A stretch of DNA of 64,000 bases from Candidatus Kaiserbacteria bacterium (GTDB lineage: Bacteria > Patescibacteria > Paceibacteria > UBA9973 > UBA2103): assembly GCA_016182485.1 (NCBI GenBank), contig JACPGH010000003.1:1-64000 (forward strand). Direction: 5' to 3'. A program made the translations under genes and the position numbers. The notes beneath the pieces were generated by a model. The model saw only the letters and a list, made by a program, of their open reading frames with translations, had not been told where the DNA came from and made no database searches. Numbering within the stretch: the stretch's first letter is position 1; the number at the start of each line of letters is the position of its first letter. Below are positions 10,502-18,885 of this stretch, one piece after another.

Positions 10502-11257
10502 ATGACTCTTTTTTTCTTCGCGCTCGGGGCGGTCGTCGCGAGTTTTCTCGGCGTAGTCGTCGCGCGGCTCAATACCGGCCAGGGCTTCCTTTCCGGCCGT
10601 TCATGCTGCGACGCGTGCGGCGCTACCTTGCGCGCTTCTCACCTCGTACCCGTGGCGTCATATATCTGGCATGGCGGCAGGGCGGGTTGCTGTCGAACGC
10701 GGCTCTCGCTCCTCTCGCCGCTCTCGGAAATTACGCTTGGGGGTCTTTACGCAGGAATGTATATCGTTCTCGGATTCCAGATGGCTTTGGCTTTTTTTCT
10801 TTTGTCTCTCGGATTGCTCGCGGCGCTCGTGCTCTACGACCTCGCGCACCAGATCCTGCCGTGGCCGCTTCTGCTCCCTTTCATCGCGGCGAGCGCCGCC
10901 GCTCGCTTGGCGCTCTCTCCTCACGGAGAATGGGCTTACGCTTTCCTCTCTGCTTTTGCCGCCGCCGCAGTTCTGGCACTCATTCATGTGATTTCTCGGG
11001 GCAGAGCGATGGGCCTAGCCGATGCGCCGCTTGCGTTCGCTCTCGCACTTCTCGTCGGGCCCGGACTCGTGCTTGCCGGTTTCGTCTTTTCGTTCTGGAT
11101 CGGCGCCGGTATCGGGATAATCCTGTTGTTCATGCGGCCTGCCGGCTCTAGAATGGGAGTTGAGGTGCCGTTCGCGCCATTTCTGGCAGCGGGCTTCCTC
11201 CTCGCCTTCTTTACACAATGGAATCCTTTCGCGTATCTCGCGGCTTCACTCTGGTAG
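10502..11257 (+). CDS. pilD: Prepilin peptidase PilD
   Basis: 251 residues from ATG 10502, with TATTAT 6 nt upstream at 10490-10495. A longer reading from GTG 10475 would be inside a repeat. Polytopic membrane aspartyl protease that cleaves the prepilin leader. The first catalytic Asp is in LVLYDLAHQILP, the second in MGLADAPLAF where most relatives have GxGD. Cytoplasmic cysteines are partly retained (CCDACG and GCCRTR). The C-terminus overlaps the next gene by about 40 nt. Confidence 0.88.
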   Translation: MTLFFFALGAVVASFLGVVVARLNTGQGFLSGRSCCDACGATLRASHLVPVASYIWHGGRAGCCRTRLSLLSPLSEITLGGLYAGMYIVLGFQMALAFFLLSLGLLAALVLYDLAHQILPWPLLLPFIAASAAARLALSPHGEWAYAFLSAFAAAAVLALIHVISRGRAMGLADAPLAFALALLVGPGLVLAGFVFSFWIGAGIGIILLFMRPAGSRMGVEVPFAPFLAAGFLLAFFTQWNPFAYLAASLW

Positions 11258-11943
11258 AGATGCTCGTCGTGCTCAGCATCATCGGGATCATTACTTCTGT
11301 CGCGGTTACCGGCCAGGCGGCATTCAATAGGTCATTCATACTATCAAATACCGCGTACGACATTGCGCTAACATTACGCTCGGCCGAAGCGTACGGACTG
11401 GGGAATCGCGCCATAGGCGATCGCAGCACCGGGTACGGGCTTAATTTCAATCGCTTGACACCTTCCGTCTTCACTCTTTTCGTCGATAGTTATCGGCCGG
11501 TCGGAAGCGAATCTTCCCAGCTCTGCCACCCGCTTCCGGCAAATGACCCGCGCGGCCCGGATGCTCGTCCGGGCAATTGCGCGTATGACGCAAGTCAAGG
11601 CGAAAGAAAAACGGCGTATACGCTCGGGAATGGTATAACCATAAACAAATTCTGTGCAAATGACGGGAGTTGGAGATGTTCGACGGAGCTTCCATGTACT
11701 GAGATTTGGTTGGGAGGACGAAAAACTTGCGTAACGGTGCGCAACAGCCGTCTTTCATCGCTTGATATAATCTTTGCGCGGCCGGATACGCAGCCGTTCA
11801 TGAGCGTTAACGGCTCGTATTCTAAGTCGTCTCCCGTGTCGCAAGCATGCCTTGAGATCGCATCTCCCCAAGGGAGTAGTCGGTATATTTACGTCTTCTC
11901 TTCCGGAGCCATTACGACAAACGCTCTCTCCTGTCCGCCATGA
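11218..11943 (+). CDS. Type II/IV pseudopilin (GspH/FimT-like)
   Basis: 241 residues with cleavage motif SRG|FTLVEMLVVLSIIGIITSVAV and a mixed alpha/beta C-terminal domain containing several cysteines. Starts inside the pilD reading frame. Probable minor pseudopilin at the pilus tip. Confidence 0.82.
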   Translation: MESFRVSRGFTLVEMLVVLSIIGIITSVAVTGQAAFNRSFILSNTAYDIALTLRSAEAYGLGNRAIGDRSTGYGLNFNRLTPSVFTLFVDSYRPVGSESSQLCHPLPANDPRGPDARPGNCAYDASQGERKTAYTLGNGITINKFCANDGSWRCSTELPCTEIWLGGRKTCVTVRNSRLSSLDIIFARPDTQPFMSVNGSYSKSSPVSQACLEIASPQGSSRYIYVFSSGAITTNALSCPP

Positions 11944-12467
11944 TTTCACCAAATACGCGTCCGCGCGGCTACACGCTCATCGAACTCATTATCGCCGTCG
12001 GAATATTCGCGCTCGTTATGACGCTCGCCGGTGGAGCATATCTGATAGTAATTGGTGTAAATAGGCAAGTCCATGCCATGACCACAGGTATCAACAATCT
12101 TAGTTACGCGCTGGATACCATGGCGCGTAATATACGCACGGGAACTGGTTACCGTTGCGGGAGCGGGAACTGTACTGACGGCCCCAGCTTCTCATTCACA
12201 GACCAGTCCGGCCGGTCCGTAACTTATTCGCTCAGCAATAACGCGATACAACAGAATGTGGATAGCGTGTCGAGCACGGTAACCGACCCGGCCATCACCA
12301 TTTCGGCACTCAGATTTTATGCGTCAGGCACCGGACGTACTGCTAACAGCGATTACACCCAGCCGTACGTTACTATTGTCATATCCGGCGAAATATCTAC
12401 GGGACGCGGAGACCCGCTAGGTTTTTCGTTGGAAACTTCTGCCGCCATGCGCGGGACGGACATATGA
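11940..12467 (+). CDS. Prepilin-type N-terminal cleavage protein (PilW/GspJ-like)
   Basis: 175 residues. Motif RG|YTLIELIIAVGIFALVMTLAGGAYL, then a beta-rich domain with paired cysteines (YRCGSGNC). Overlaps both neighbours by 4 nt (ATGA junctions), so the pseudopilins are translationally coupled. Confidence 0.8.
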   Translation: MISPNTRPRGYTLIELIIAVGIFALVMTLAGGAYLIVIGVNRQVHAMTTGINNLSYALDTMARNIRTGTGYRCGSGNCTDGPSFSFTDQSGRSVTYSLSNNAIQQNVDSVSSTVTDPAITISALRFYASGTGRTANSDYTQPYVTIVISGEISTGRGDPLGFSLETSAAMRGTDI

Positions 12468-13090
12468 AAAGCAGAAGACGGAAAGCAGTAAGCAATAAGC
12501 AGAAAAAACCGATCAGGCGGCGTTCGACTGCCTACTCATCCGGATTTACCCTCATTGAAACGATGGTTGCCGTGTCCATCCTGGCTCTTGCCATCGCCGG
12601 CCCCATGTATGTGGCCGGCCGTTCCATCGTATACGCGCAGATCGCGCGGGATGAGCTTATCGCCGTCTCGCTCGCGCAGGAGGGGATCGAATTCGTACGC
12701 CGAATGCGTGATAACTCGTATCTTTTCGCGTACAGGCAGGGCGGCTCTACCGTTTCAGCTACTGCCTGGAATAACTTTACTTCCGGAGGCTCCCTTTACG
12801 GAACCAACCCCTCTATTTATGGATGCGCCCCTCCGGCTAAGTGCACGCTGGACCCCTTGGATACCGGATTACGGCAGTATTCTGAATCGGCCAACGTGCC
12901 GATGCTCTATCTGGATAGTAGCGGCAAATATAACCAGCGTTTTATTGGCACCGCGACGCCTTTCAAACGGACGATACAGGCGACGGCCATCTCTCCTACC
13001 GATGAGCTCATCGTCTCTACTGTTTCGTGGACTTTCCGCGGCACATCGTACACGGTAAGCGCGCGCGATCATTTGACGCCATGGCAATGA
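12464..13090 (+). CDS. Prepilin-type protein (PilV/GspI-like)
   Basis: 208 residues with a long basic leader (about 25 residues), then SG|FTLIETMVAVSILALAIAGPM. Position and the MVAVSILAL helix fit PilV/GspI minor pilins. Overlaps the upstream gene by 4 nt and the downstream start by about 10 nt. Confidence 0.8.
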   Translation: MKSRRRKAVSNKQKKPIRRRSTAYSSGFTLIETMVAVSILALAIAGPMYVAGRSIVYAQIARDELIAVSLAQEGIEFVRRMRDNSYLFAYRQGGSTVSATAWNNFTSGGSLYGTNPSIYGCAPPAKCTLDPLDTGLRQYSESANVPMLYLDSSGKYNQRFIGTATPFKRTIQATAISPTDELIVSTVSWTFRGTSYTVSARDHLTPWQ

Positions 13091-14304
13091 GAAATTTCCA
13101 ATTTCCAATTTCCGCTTTTCAAAGCCAGCGCGGCTTTGCTCTTCTCGTCTCCCTCGTCTTCATGTCGGTGATGCTTGCTTTCGGGCTTGCTTTGAGCACG
13201 CTCTCTTACAAGCAGCAGCAACTCGCGTCCTCCGCGGTACAGTCCCAGCACGCTTTTTACGCCGCGGACGCGGCGCTCGAGTGCGCCCTGTATGCCGACC
13301 AGCAGCAGAATCTCTTCGCCTATACGTCTGATACTTCGGCGCCCGCTCCGGCTTTGGCCTGTGACAGCGCCCAGCTTATTTACGCCGAAAAATTAAGCCA
13401 TAGCGAAGACCGGTGGGTGATCAAAGAAAGGCTCTCATTCGATTCGGATGCCCGATGCGCGGACGTCACTGCCTATAAGCCGGCGGGGAGCGGTACCACC
13501 TATCTCTTCGCGCAGGGATACAGCGCGTCCTGCGCGATCGTCGAGAATCCAGGGAACGCCCGTTTCACCGTCCGCGGCGTCAAGACGATCTACAGCTCCT
13601 TCGCCCCCAGGCCCTGTACGACTGAAACATTCCCGTATACGGGGCAGGCGCAAACTTGGATGGTGCCGGAAGGCGTTACCTCCGTATCGATCGCCGCGCG
13701 CGGGGCGGTCGGTGGTTACGGGGAAGGCGGTAAGGGAGCGGAAGTTACTGGCATACTTTCGGTAACGCCTGGAGAAAGATTGGTAATTTATGTGGGAGGA
13801 AAGGCCGGATTTAACGGAGGAGGATATAGCGGCTTTTATAGCGGCGGCGGGGCCTCGGACGTGCGTCAGGGGGGAACGACGATCACCCCGATCGATTACC
13901 GAGTAATCGTGGCCGGGGGCGGGGGCGGACCGGGCATGCGCGGTGAGGCCGGAGGCGCCAGCGAGCGCAATGGTCAAGCTGGAGACGATGCTCTCGACTG
14001 CGGGAACGGCGGCGGCGGCGGTACTCAAGAGGCCGGAGGGAGCGGAGGTCAAGCCGGTACCTGCGCAAATTTCGGACAACTTGGGAACGTGGGTTCTTTG
14101 GGACAAGGCGGGGACGGCGGTTTCTTCAGCGGCGGCGGCGGCGGCGGCTACTACGGCGGCGGCGGCGGTACGGCTATATCTAAAGGAGGTATTAAACATG
14201 CCGGCGGCGGCGGCGGCTCAAGCCTGGTGCCTCCCGGCGGCACAGTTATCACAAGCGCGGCGGGCGGCGATGGCGTAGTTACTATTTCAACGTGCGGCCA
14301 ATAA
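13081..14304 (+). CDS. PilX-like membrane protein fused to ALK-type glycine-rich domain
   Basis: 407 residues from ATG 13081. The N-terminus has the PilX/GspK pattern: basic tail, hydrophobic helix (RGFALLVSLVFMSVMLAFGLAL), then QQQLASSAVQSQHAFYAADAALE. From about residue 180 the chain becomes a glycine-rich domain of the family shared with animal ALK/LTK kinases: TFPYTGQAQTWMVPEGVTSV, GARGAVGG-like turns, LVIYVGGKAG, GGGASDVRQ and VAGGGGGPG. About 40% of the last 230 residues are Gly. It would place a glycine-rich adhesin-like head on a pilus-tip pseudopilin. That role is inferred from domain order. Confidence 0.78.
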   Translation: MAMRNFQFPISAFQSQRGFALLVSLVFMSVMLAFGLALSTLSYKQQQLASSAVQSQHAFYAADAALECALYADQQQNLFAYTSDTSAPAPALACDSAQLIYAEKLSHSEDRWVIKERLSFDSDARCADVTAYKPAGSGTTYLFAQGYSASCAIVENPGNARFTVRGVKTIYSSFAPRPCTTETFPYTGQAQTWMVPEGVTSVSIAARGAVGGYGEGGKGAEVTGILSVTPGERLVIYVGGKAGFNGGGYSGFYSGGGASDVRQGGTTITPIDYRVIVAGGGGGPGMRGEAGGASERNGQAGDDALDCGNGGGGGTQEAGGSGGQAGTCANFGQLGNVGSLGQGGDGGFFSGGGGGGYYGGGGGTAISKGGIKHAGGGGGSSLVPPGGTVITSAAGGDGVVTISTCGQ

Positions 14305-14342
14305 TTGTGCTCGCGCCGCCTGTATTTTTGGCCTAGCGCCTG

Positions 14343-14348
14343 TATTAT
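14343..14348 (+). promoter_or_regulatory. -10 element of leaderless ligA promoter
   Basis: TATTAT is followed by tcgcgc and then the ligA ATG at 14355, a 6-nt gap with no ribosome-binding site. Confidence 0.5.
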
Positions 14349-14354
14349 TCGCGC

Positions 14355-16385
14355 ATGGCCGCCCAGGCGAAGATACAAGAGCGCGTCAAGAAGCTGCGGG
14401 AGTTGCTCGCATACCACGCGCACCGCTATTACACCCTTGACGCCCCGGAAATCTCGGACGAGGCGTACGACTCCCTGCACCGAGAGCTCATAGAGCTCGA
14501 AGAGCGCTATCCGGAGCTGGCCAGCGCTGCGTCGGTGACGCAGCGGGTCGTTGGAGAAGCGCTGCCTGCGCTCGCAAAAGTGCGGCATGAGGTGCCGCAA
14601 TGGTCCTTTAGCGATGCGTTTTCCGAGGAGGAAATCCGGGCCTTCGATGCGCGAGTGCGTAAATTCATGTCAGGACTTACGAAGTCCCTGGGACTTCGTA
14701 AGTCCCAACATTCCGGATATGCTCTCGAATTAAAAATAGACGGACTGAAGATCGTGTTTACCTATGAAAAAGGAATATTGATCCGAGCCGTCACGCGTGG
14801 CGACGGCGTAATCGGCGAGGACGTGACGCATAATGTCCGCACGATACGCGAAGTGCCTCCCAAACTCGCGCGGCCGGTCGATCTTGTCGCCGAAGGAGAA
14901 GTGTATTTGACCCGCTCGGGGTTTAAGAAACTCAACGCCCTTCGACAAGCTCAGGGCGAATCGGAATTCGCGAATCCGCGCAATGCGGCGGCAGGCTCCA
15001 TCCGCCAGCTCGATCCCGCCATCGCGGCGGCCAGGCCGCTCGGCGCGTTCCTCTACGATGTGGCGCGCACGTCAGACCCCTTTCCTGATACGCAGAGCGA
15101 GGAGCTCGCGTATCTCTCAAAGCTCGGACTGCCAGTCAATCCGGAACACGGGCATGCCGATTCTCTCGAAGAGGTCTTCGCGTATATCCACCGATGGCAA
15201 GAGAGAGACGCGCGCGGGAGAGTAGATTATCAGCTTGACGGAATAGTCATAAAAGTCGAATCAAGGCGCCTCCAGGAAGTTCTGGGCTACACCGGCAAGG
15301 CGCCGCGCTTCGCGGTCGCGTATAAATTCCCGCCCGAACAAGTGCAGACGATAGTCGAGGACATCACGCTTCAGGTCGGCCGCACGGGCAAGCTCACGCC
15401 GGTCGCGCACTTGCGGCCCGTCGCGGTCGCCGGCACGACTGTCGCGCGCGCCACTCTTCACAACGAGGATTTCATAAAGGAAAAGGACATTCGTATCGGG
15501 GACACGGTTATCTTGCAGAAGGCGGGTGACGTTATTCCGGAAGTCGTGTCGGTATTGAAAGAACTGCGCCCGAAGGATACGAAAGCATGGGCATTCCCGA
15601 CGCATTCGCCATTGTGCGGCGGCGACGGAAGCGTCGAGCGCGTGCCCGGCGAAGCCGCGCATCGTTGCAAGGTGCCCGGCTCGTTCGAACAGCAGGCGCG
15701 CGCGCTCATCCATTTCGCGGGCAAGTCGGCGCTCGATATCGACGGCATGGGCCGCGAAACGGTCCGGCTCCTTATGGAAAAGAAGCTTGTATCGAATTTT
15801 GACGACATATTCGAACTAACAAAAGACGAGTTGCTAGCGCTCGAAGGGTTTGAAGAAACGAAAGCGAGCAAGCTGATAATGGCTATCGCGGCCGCGCGAG
15901 CCGTGCCGTTCGACCGCCTGCTTATCGGTCTCGGGATCCCGCATGTGGGAGAAGAGACCGCCTATCTCCTCGCCACCCGTTTCCCGACGCTCACGGAGCT
16001 CTCGAAAGCGTCCGAAGAGTCTCTTTCCCGCGTTGAAGGGATCGGTCCCATTATCGGCCGCTCTGTGCATGCCTGGTTTGCACAAAAGGAGAATCAAGCG
16101 CTTCTCGCGCGCTTAAAAAAATATCTGAAAATTCGGAGAGTCGCCGCGCCGGCGAGAGGGCCTTTGACCGGTCAGACGGTAGTGATTACCGGAACCCTGC
16201 CGACGCTCTCCCGCGAAGAGGCTGAAGCGCGCGTGCGGCAGGCCGGGGGGAAAGCCGCCGGCTCTGTGTCGGCAAAGACGTCGTTCGTCGTCGCGGGCGA
16301 AGAGCCGGGGACCAAGCTCGACAAGGCTAAACAGCTCGGCATCCCTGTAATCGACGAGGTCGAATTCCTGAGCCGACTGAAATAG
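14355..16385 (+). CDS. ligA: NAD-dependent DNA ligase LigA
   Basis: 676 residues. Seals nicks in replication and repair by adenylating Lys127 (motif LKIDG; the E. coli residue is K115). The shift is explained by an 11-14 residue insertion just upstream, encoded by a perfect palindrome (14673-14705). A second in-frame insertion around LRQAQGE comes from a common repeat (14938-14956). The OB fold, HhH repeats (about 440-570) and C-terminal BRCT domain (about 595-676, GPLTGQTVVITGTL) are intact. The zinc finger keeps only two of four cysteines (PLCGGDG and HRCKVPGS). Confidence 0.95.
   Translation: MAAQAKIQERVKKLRELLAYHAHRYYTLDAPEISDEAYDSLHRELIELEERYPELASAASVTQRVVGEALPALAKVRHEVPQWSFSDAFSEEEIRAFDARVRKFMSGLTKSLGLRKSQHSGYALELKIDGLKIVFTYEKGILIRAVTRGDGVIGEDVTHNVRTIREVPPKLARPVDLVAEGEVYLTRSGFKKLNALRQAQGESEFANPRNAAAGSIRQLDPAIAAARPLGAFLYDVARTSDPFPDTQSEELAYLSKLGLPVNPEHGHADSLEEVFAYIHRWQERDARGRVDYQLDGIVIKVESRRLQEVLGYTGKAPRFAVAYKFPPEQVQTIVEDITLQVGRTGKLTPVAHLRPVAVAGTTVARATLHNEDFIKEKDIRIGDTVILQKAGDVIPEVVSVLKELRPKDTKAWAFPTHSPLCGGDGSVERVPGEAAHRCKVPGSFEQQARALIHFAGKSALDIDGMGRETVRLLMEKKLVSNFDDIFELTKDELLALEGFEETKASKLIMAIAAARAVPFDRLLIGLGIPHVGEETAYLLATRFPTLTELSKASEESLSRVEGIGPIIGRSVHAWFAQKENQALLARLKKYLKIRRVAAPARGPLTGQTVVITGTLPTLSREEAEARVRQAGGKAAGSVSAKTSFVVAGEEPGTKLDKAKQLGIPVIDEVEFLSRLK
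14673..14705 (+). repeat. Perfect 16-bp inverted repeat with 1-nt centre inside ligA
   Basis: ggacttacgaagtccc, a central t, then the exact reverse complement. It is in frame and encodes part of LTKSLGLRKSQ, ten codons before the catalytic lysine. Confidence 0.85.
14938..14956 (+). repeat. CCCTTCGACAAGCTCAGGG repeat inside ligA
   Basis: Reverse complement of the pilin-leader repeat at 9506-9523. It is read in frame and gives LRQAQGE within the adenylation domain. Confidence 0.65.
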
Positions 16386-16411
16386 ACCGGCATTTTCCTT
16401 GTGCATTGCGT

Positions 16412-16436
16412 ACTGTTTAAGTCAGACTTAAACAGT
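16412..16436 (+). repeat. Perfect 12-bp inverted repeat, 1-nt centre, between ligA and gatC
   Basis: actgtttaagtc, central a, then gacttaaacagt. No T-run follows, so it is not a classical terminator. It belongs to the odd-centre palindromes seen elsewhere in the window. Confidence 0.7.
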
Positions 16437-16472
16437 GAGACGAGAGTCGGCGCGTTGTGATAAAGTGCATTA

Positions 16473-16766
16473 ATGGCGACGAAAGAGGAGGTGAAGAAGC
16501 TGGCGGCGCTCGCGCGCATTTCTATAGCGGACGAGGAGCTTGAGAAATTCACACAAGAGTTTGATGCCGTTATCGCGTATGTGGGGCAATTGGAATCTCT
16601 CAACCAGCCTCCAGCCTCCAGCCTCCAGCCTCAAGCCCTGCGCAACGTCCTGCGCGAGGACGGAGAGCCGACGGCTCCGGGTACGAATACGGAGAAACTC
16701 GTCGCGCAGTTTCCCGAGAGGGAAGGGAACGCGCTCGTTGTAAAGCAAATAATCAGCCATGACTAA
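16473..16766 (+). CDS. gatC: Asp/Glu-tRNA(Asn/Gln) amidotransferase subunit GatC
   Basis: 97 residues. Small stabilising subunit of GatCAB, which converts Glu-tRNA(Gln) (and Asp-tRNA(Asn)) to the amidated form. Typical start VKKLAALARISIADEELEKFTQEFDAVIAYVGQLE and end VLREDGEPT...FPEREGNALVVKQII. The middle contains a 7-nt tandem repeat (cagcctc, four units around 16606-16635) giving the PPASSLQPQ linker. Followed by gatA. gatB is not in the window. Confidence 0.9.
   Translation: MATKEEVKKLAALARISIADEELEKFTQEFDAVIAYVGQLESLNQPPASSLQPQALRNVLREDGEPTAPGTNTEKLVAQFPEREGNALVVKQIISHD
16605..16638 (+). repeat. Heptanucleotide tandem repeat inside gatC
   Basis: Four copies of cagcctc plus a partial one. 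Loss or gain of one unit would shift the frame of gatC, while three units would be neutral. Confidence 0.75.
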
Positions 16767-16820
16767 GGCGAAGCGGAGCGCGACCGATTTTTGTGCTGCG
16801 GGCGGAGCCAACCCTCGTAT

Positions 16821-18281
16821 ATGAAAGCGCCGAATGAAATGACTATCGTTGAGGCGGCGTCCGGTTTGCGCGCGCGCGAATTCTCCGTGCGCGAGCTGTG
16901 GGATGCTTGTGCCGAAGCCGCCAAGACTAAGAATTCTGAACTCAATGCATTTCTTGAAATATTCGAAGCTGACGAGGCGGCGCTCAAGGCTGCGCAGAAG
17001 AAAATAGATGCAGGCGGTTCACCCAGCGGCAAATCAGATTTGCTGCTGGGCATTCCTATCGCGACAAAAGACAACATTTTGATAGAAGGGAAGACGGCGA
17101 GCGCGGGCTCGAAGATGCTGACAAATTATCGCGCCACCTACGACGCGGCCGTCATCGAGAAGCTCAAAGCCGCGGGAGCGCTCTTTCTCGGCCGTACGAA
17201 CATGGATGAGTTCGCGATGGGTTCCTCGACGGAACACTCGGCGTTCGGTCCAACGAAGAATCCGCATGACACTTCACGGGTACCGGGCGGTTCTTCCGGC
17301 GGCTCGGCGGCGGCCGTAGCGGCGCATATGACCATCGCGGCGCTGGGCTCGGACACCGGCGGTTCTATCCGCCAGCCTGCCGCTCTAACGGGCCTTGTCG
17401 GATTGAAACCCACGTATGGCGCCGTCTCGCGCTCGGGGCTCATCGCCATGGGGTCTTCGCTCGACCAGATCGGCCCGCTCGCCAAATCGGTCGCCGACGC
17501 GCGTGCGCTCTATGAGGCGATCCGTGGGCGGGACCTTAATGACTCGCAAACCCTTCCGGAGGATCTCAATGCGCAAAAATCGACTAGCGGGAAGATGTCT
17601 GTAGGCGTGCCGTGGGGTCTGCTCGAGAAGGGCGTTGACGCATCAGTGCTCGAGCTATTTCGCCGTACGATAAGCGCTCTAGAATCGGCTGGGCATACGG
17701 TACGCGACATCTCGTTGCCGACGAGCGCCTATGCGCTCGCGGCTTATTACGTCATCATGCCGGCCGAAGTATCGACCAATCTCGCGCGGCTCGACGGCAT
17801 GCGCTATGGCCTCGCAAAGCGCGGAAAGACCCTGCTCGACGATTATCTAATTTCTCGCACCGAAGGTTTCGGCCAAGAGGCCCGCCGCCGAATCCTGCTC
17901 GGCACGTTCGTGCTCTCAGCCGGTTATATCGACGCCTACTATCGCAAGGCGGATGCGGCGCGCGCGGTACTGCGGCGCGAATACGAAGAAGCTTTCCAGC
18001 AAGTCGACGTTATCGCTTTCCCGACGACCGCCGCCCCGGCTTTCCACTTCGGCGAGAAGAGTGACCCGCTCTCGATGTACCTCGAAGATATCTTTACGGT
18101 AACGGCCAATCTCACGGGCATGCCGGCCATCTCTGTTCCGATGGGAACGGTTAGTCGTCCCTCGATTACGCTCGGGACAACTGGCAGTGTAAGTCTACCT
18201 GTTGGGATCCATTTCACCGCGCCGCCGCTTGCGGAAGCGCGGCTTTTTAAGGCGGGCGAACTCGTAGAACAAGTCCGCTAG
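16821..18281 (+). CDS. gatA: Glutamyl-tRNA(Gln) amidotransferase subunit GatA
   Basis: 486 residues from ATG 16821 (an internal ATG at 16839 is possible). Amidase that releases ammonia from glutamine for the GatB site. Catalytic Ser-cisSer-Lys triad: Lys in PIATKDNI, and the two serines in the amidase signature GGSSGGSAAAVAA followed by GSDTGGSIRQPA. Standard length. Lies 54 nt after gatC. Confidence 0.93.
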   Translation: MKAPNEMTIVEAASGLRAREFSVRELWDACAEAAKTKNSELNAFLEIFEADEAALKAAQKKIDAGGSPSGKSDLLLGIPIATKDNILIEGKTASAGSKMLTNYRATYDAAVIEKLKAAGALFLGRTNMDEFAMGSSTEHSAFGPTKNPHDTSRVPGGSSGGSAAAVAAHMTIAALGSDTGGSIRQPAALTGLVGLKPTYGAVSRSGLIAMGSSLDQIGPLAKSVADARALYEAIRGRDLNDSQTLPEDLNAQKSTSGKMSVGVPWGLLEKGVDASVLELFRRTISALESAGHTVRDISLPTSAYALAAYYVIMPAEVSTNLARLDGMRYGLAKRGKTLLDDYLISRTEGFGQEARRRILLGTFVLSAGYIDAYYRKADAARAVLRREYEEAFQQVDVIAFPTTAAPAFHFGEKSDPLSMYLEDIFTVTANLTGMPAISVPMGTVSRPSITLGTTGSVSLPVGIHFTAPPLAEARLFKAGELVEQVR

Positions 18282-18298
18282 TCGCGCTCCCCGTCCCG

Positions 18299-18304
18299 TA
18301 TACT
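18299..18304 (+). promoter_or_regulatory. -10 element of leaderless promoter
   Basis: TATACT followed by aggcgc and then the ATG at 18311 (6 nt). Confidence 0.5.
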
Positions 18305-18310
18305 AGGCGC

Positions 18311-18883
18311 ATGCAGCCCTTTCAGCTGAACGTAGAATACTGGTATCGCCTGCTCTACGAATGCCTGCGCGGTACCTGCTACGGTTCGGCGGACACTTTC
18401 ACCGGGCTATTGATGAGATTATGGTTTTGGATAGTAATTGTCGGATACCTGCTCTCGCTAATAGGACTCTTCGTTATAGTCTACGCTACGATGCGCTTAT
18501 TCGAGCTCCGGAAGCGGGAAGAGGCGTATTACACCGAGCTTATAGCTCCCCCAGGAGCGCGGGGTGCGGAGAACCCGCGCTGGCAGCACATCCAATCCCT
18601 CATGGAAAGCTCGGACCCGAGCCGCTGGCGCGAGGCGATCACCGAGGCGGATATCATGCTCGATGACCTGCTGACGCGTAAGGGATATACCGGCGCGAGC
18701 ATAGGGGAGAAGCTGAAAAGCGCGGTCCGGTCCGAATTCCGCACGCTCGACGATGCGTGGGAGGCGCACAAGGTGCGCAATCAGATAGCGCATGAAGGTT
18801 CTGCTTTCGATCTCTCCGAGAACTTGGCGCGCCGCACCATCGCCCGCTACGAGAACGTCTTTCGCGAATTCGACGCGCTATAG
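18311..18883 (+). CDS. Single-pass membrane protein with HEPN-like C-terminus
   Basis: 190 residues, not recognised as a named family. A short N-terminal extracytoplasmic segment is followed by a strong transmembrane helix near 38-60 (LWFWIVIVGYLLSLIGLFVIVYA), then a soluble helical domain. The C-terminal helices contain KVRNQIAHEGSAFDLS, which resembles the R-N-x-x-A-H motif of HEPN nucleases and nucleotide-binding helical bundles. Ends 2 nt before the convergent ATPase gene. Confidence 0.7.
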   Translation: MQPFQLNVEYWYRLLYECLRGTCYGSADTFTGLLMRLWFWIVIVGYLLSLIGLFVIVYATMRLFELRKREEAYYTELIAPPGARGAENPRWQHIQSLMESSDPSRWREAITEADIMLDDLLTRKGYTGASIGEKLKSAVRSEFRTLDDAWEAHKVRNQIAHEGSAFDLSENLARRTIARYENVFREFDAL

Positions 18884-18885
18884 AA

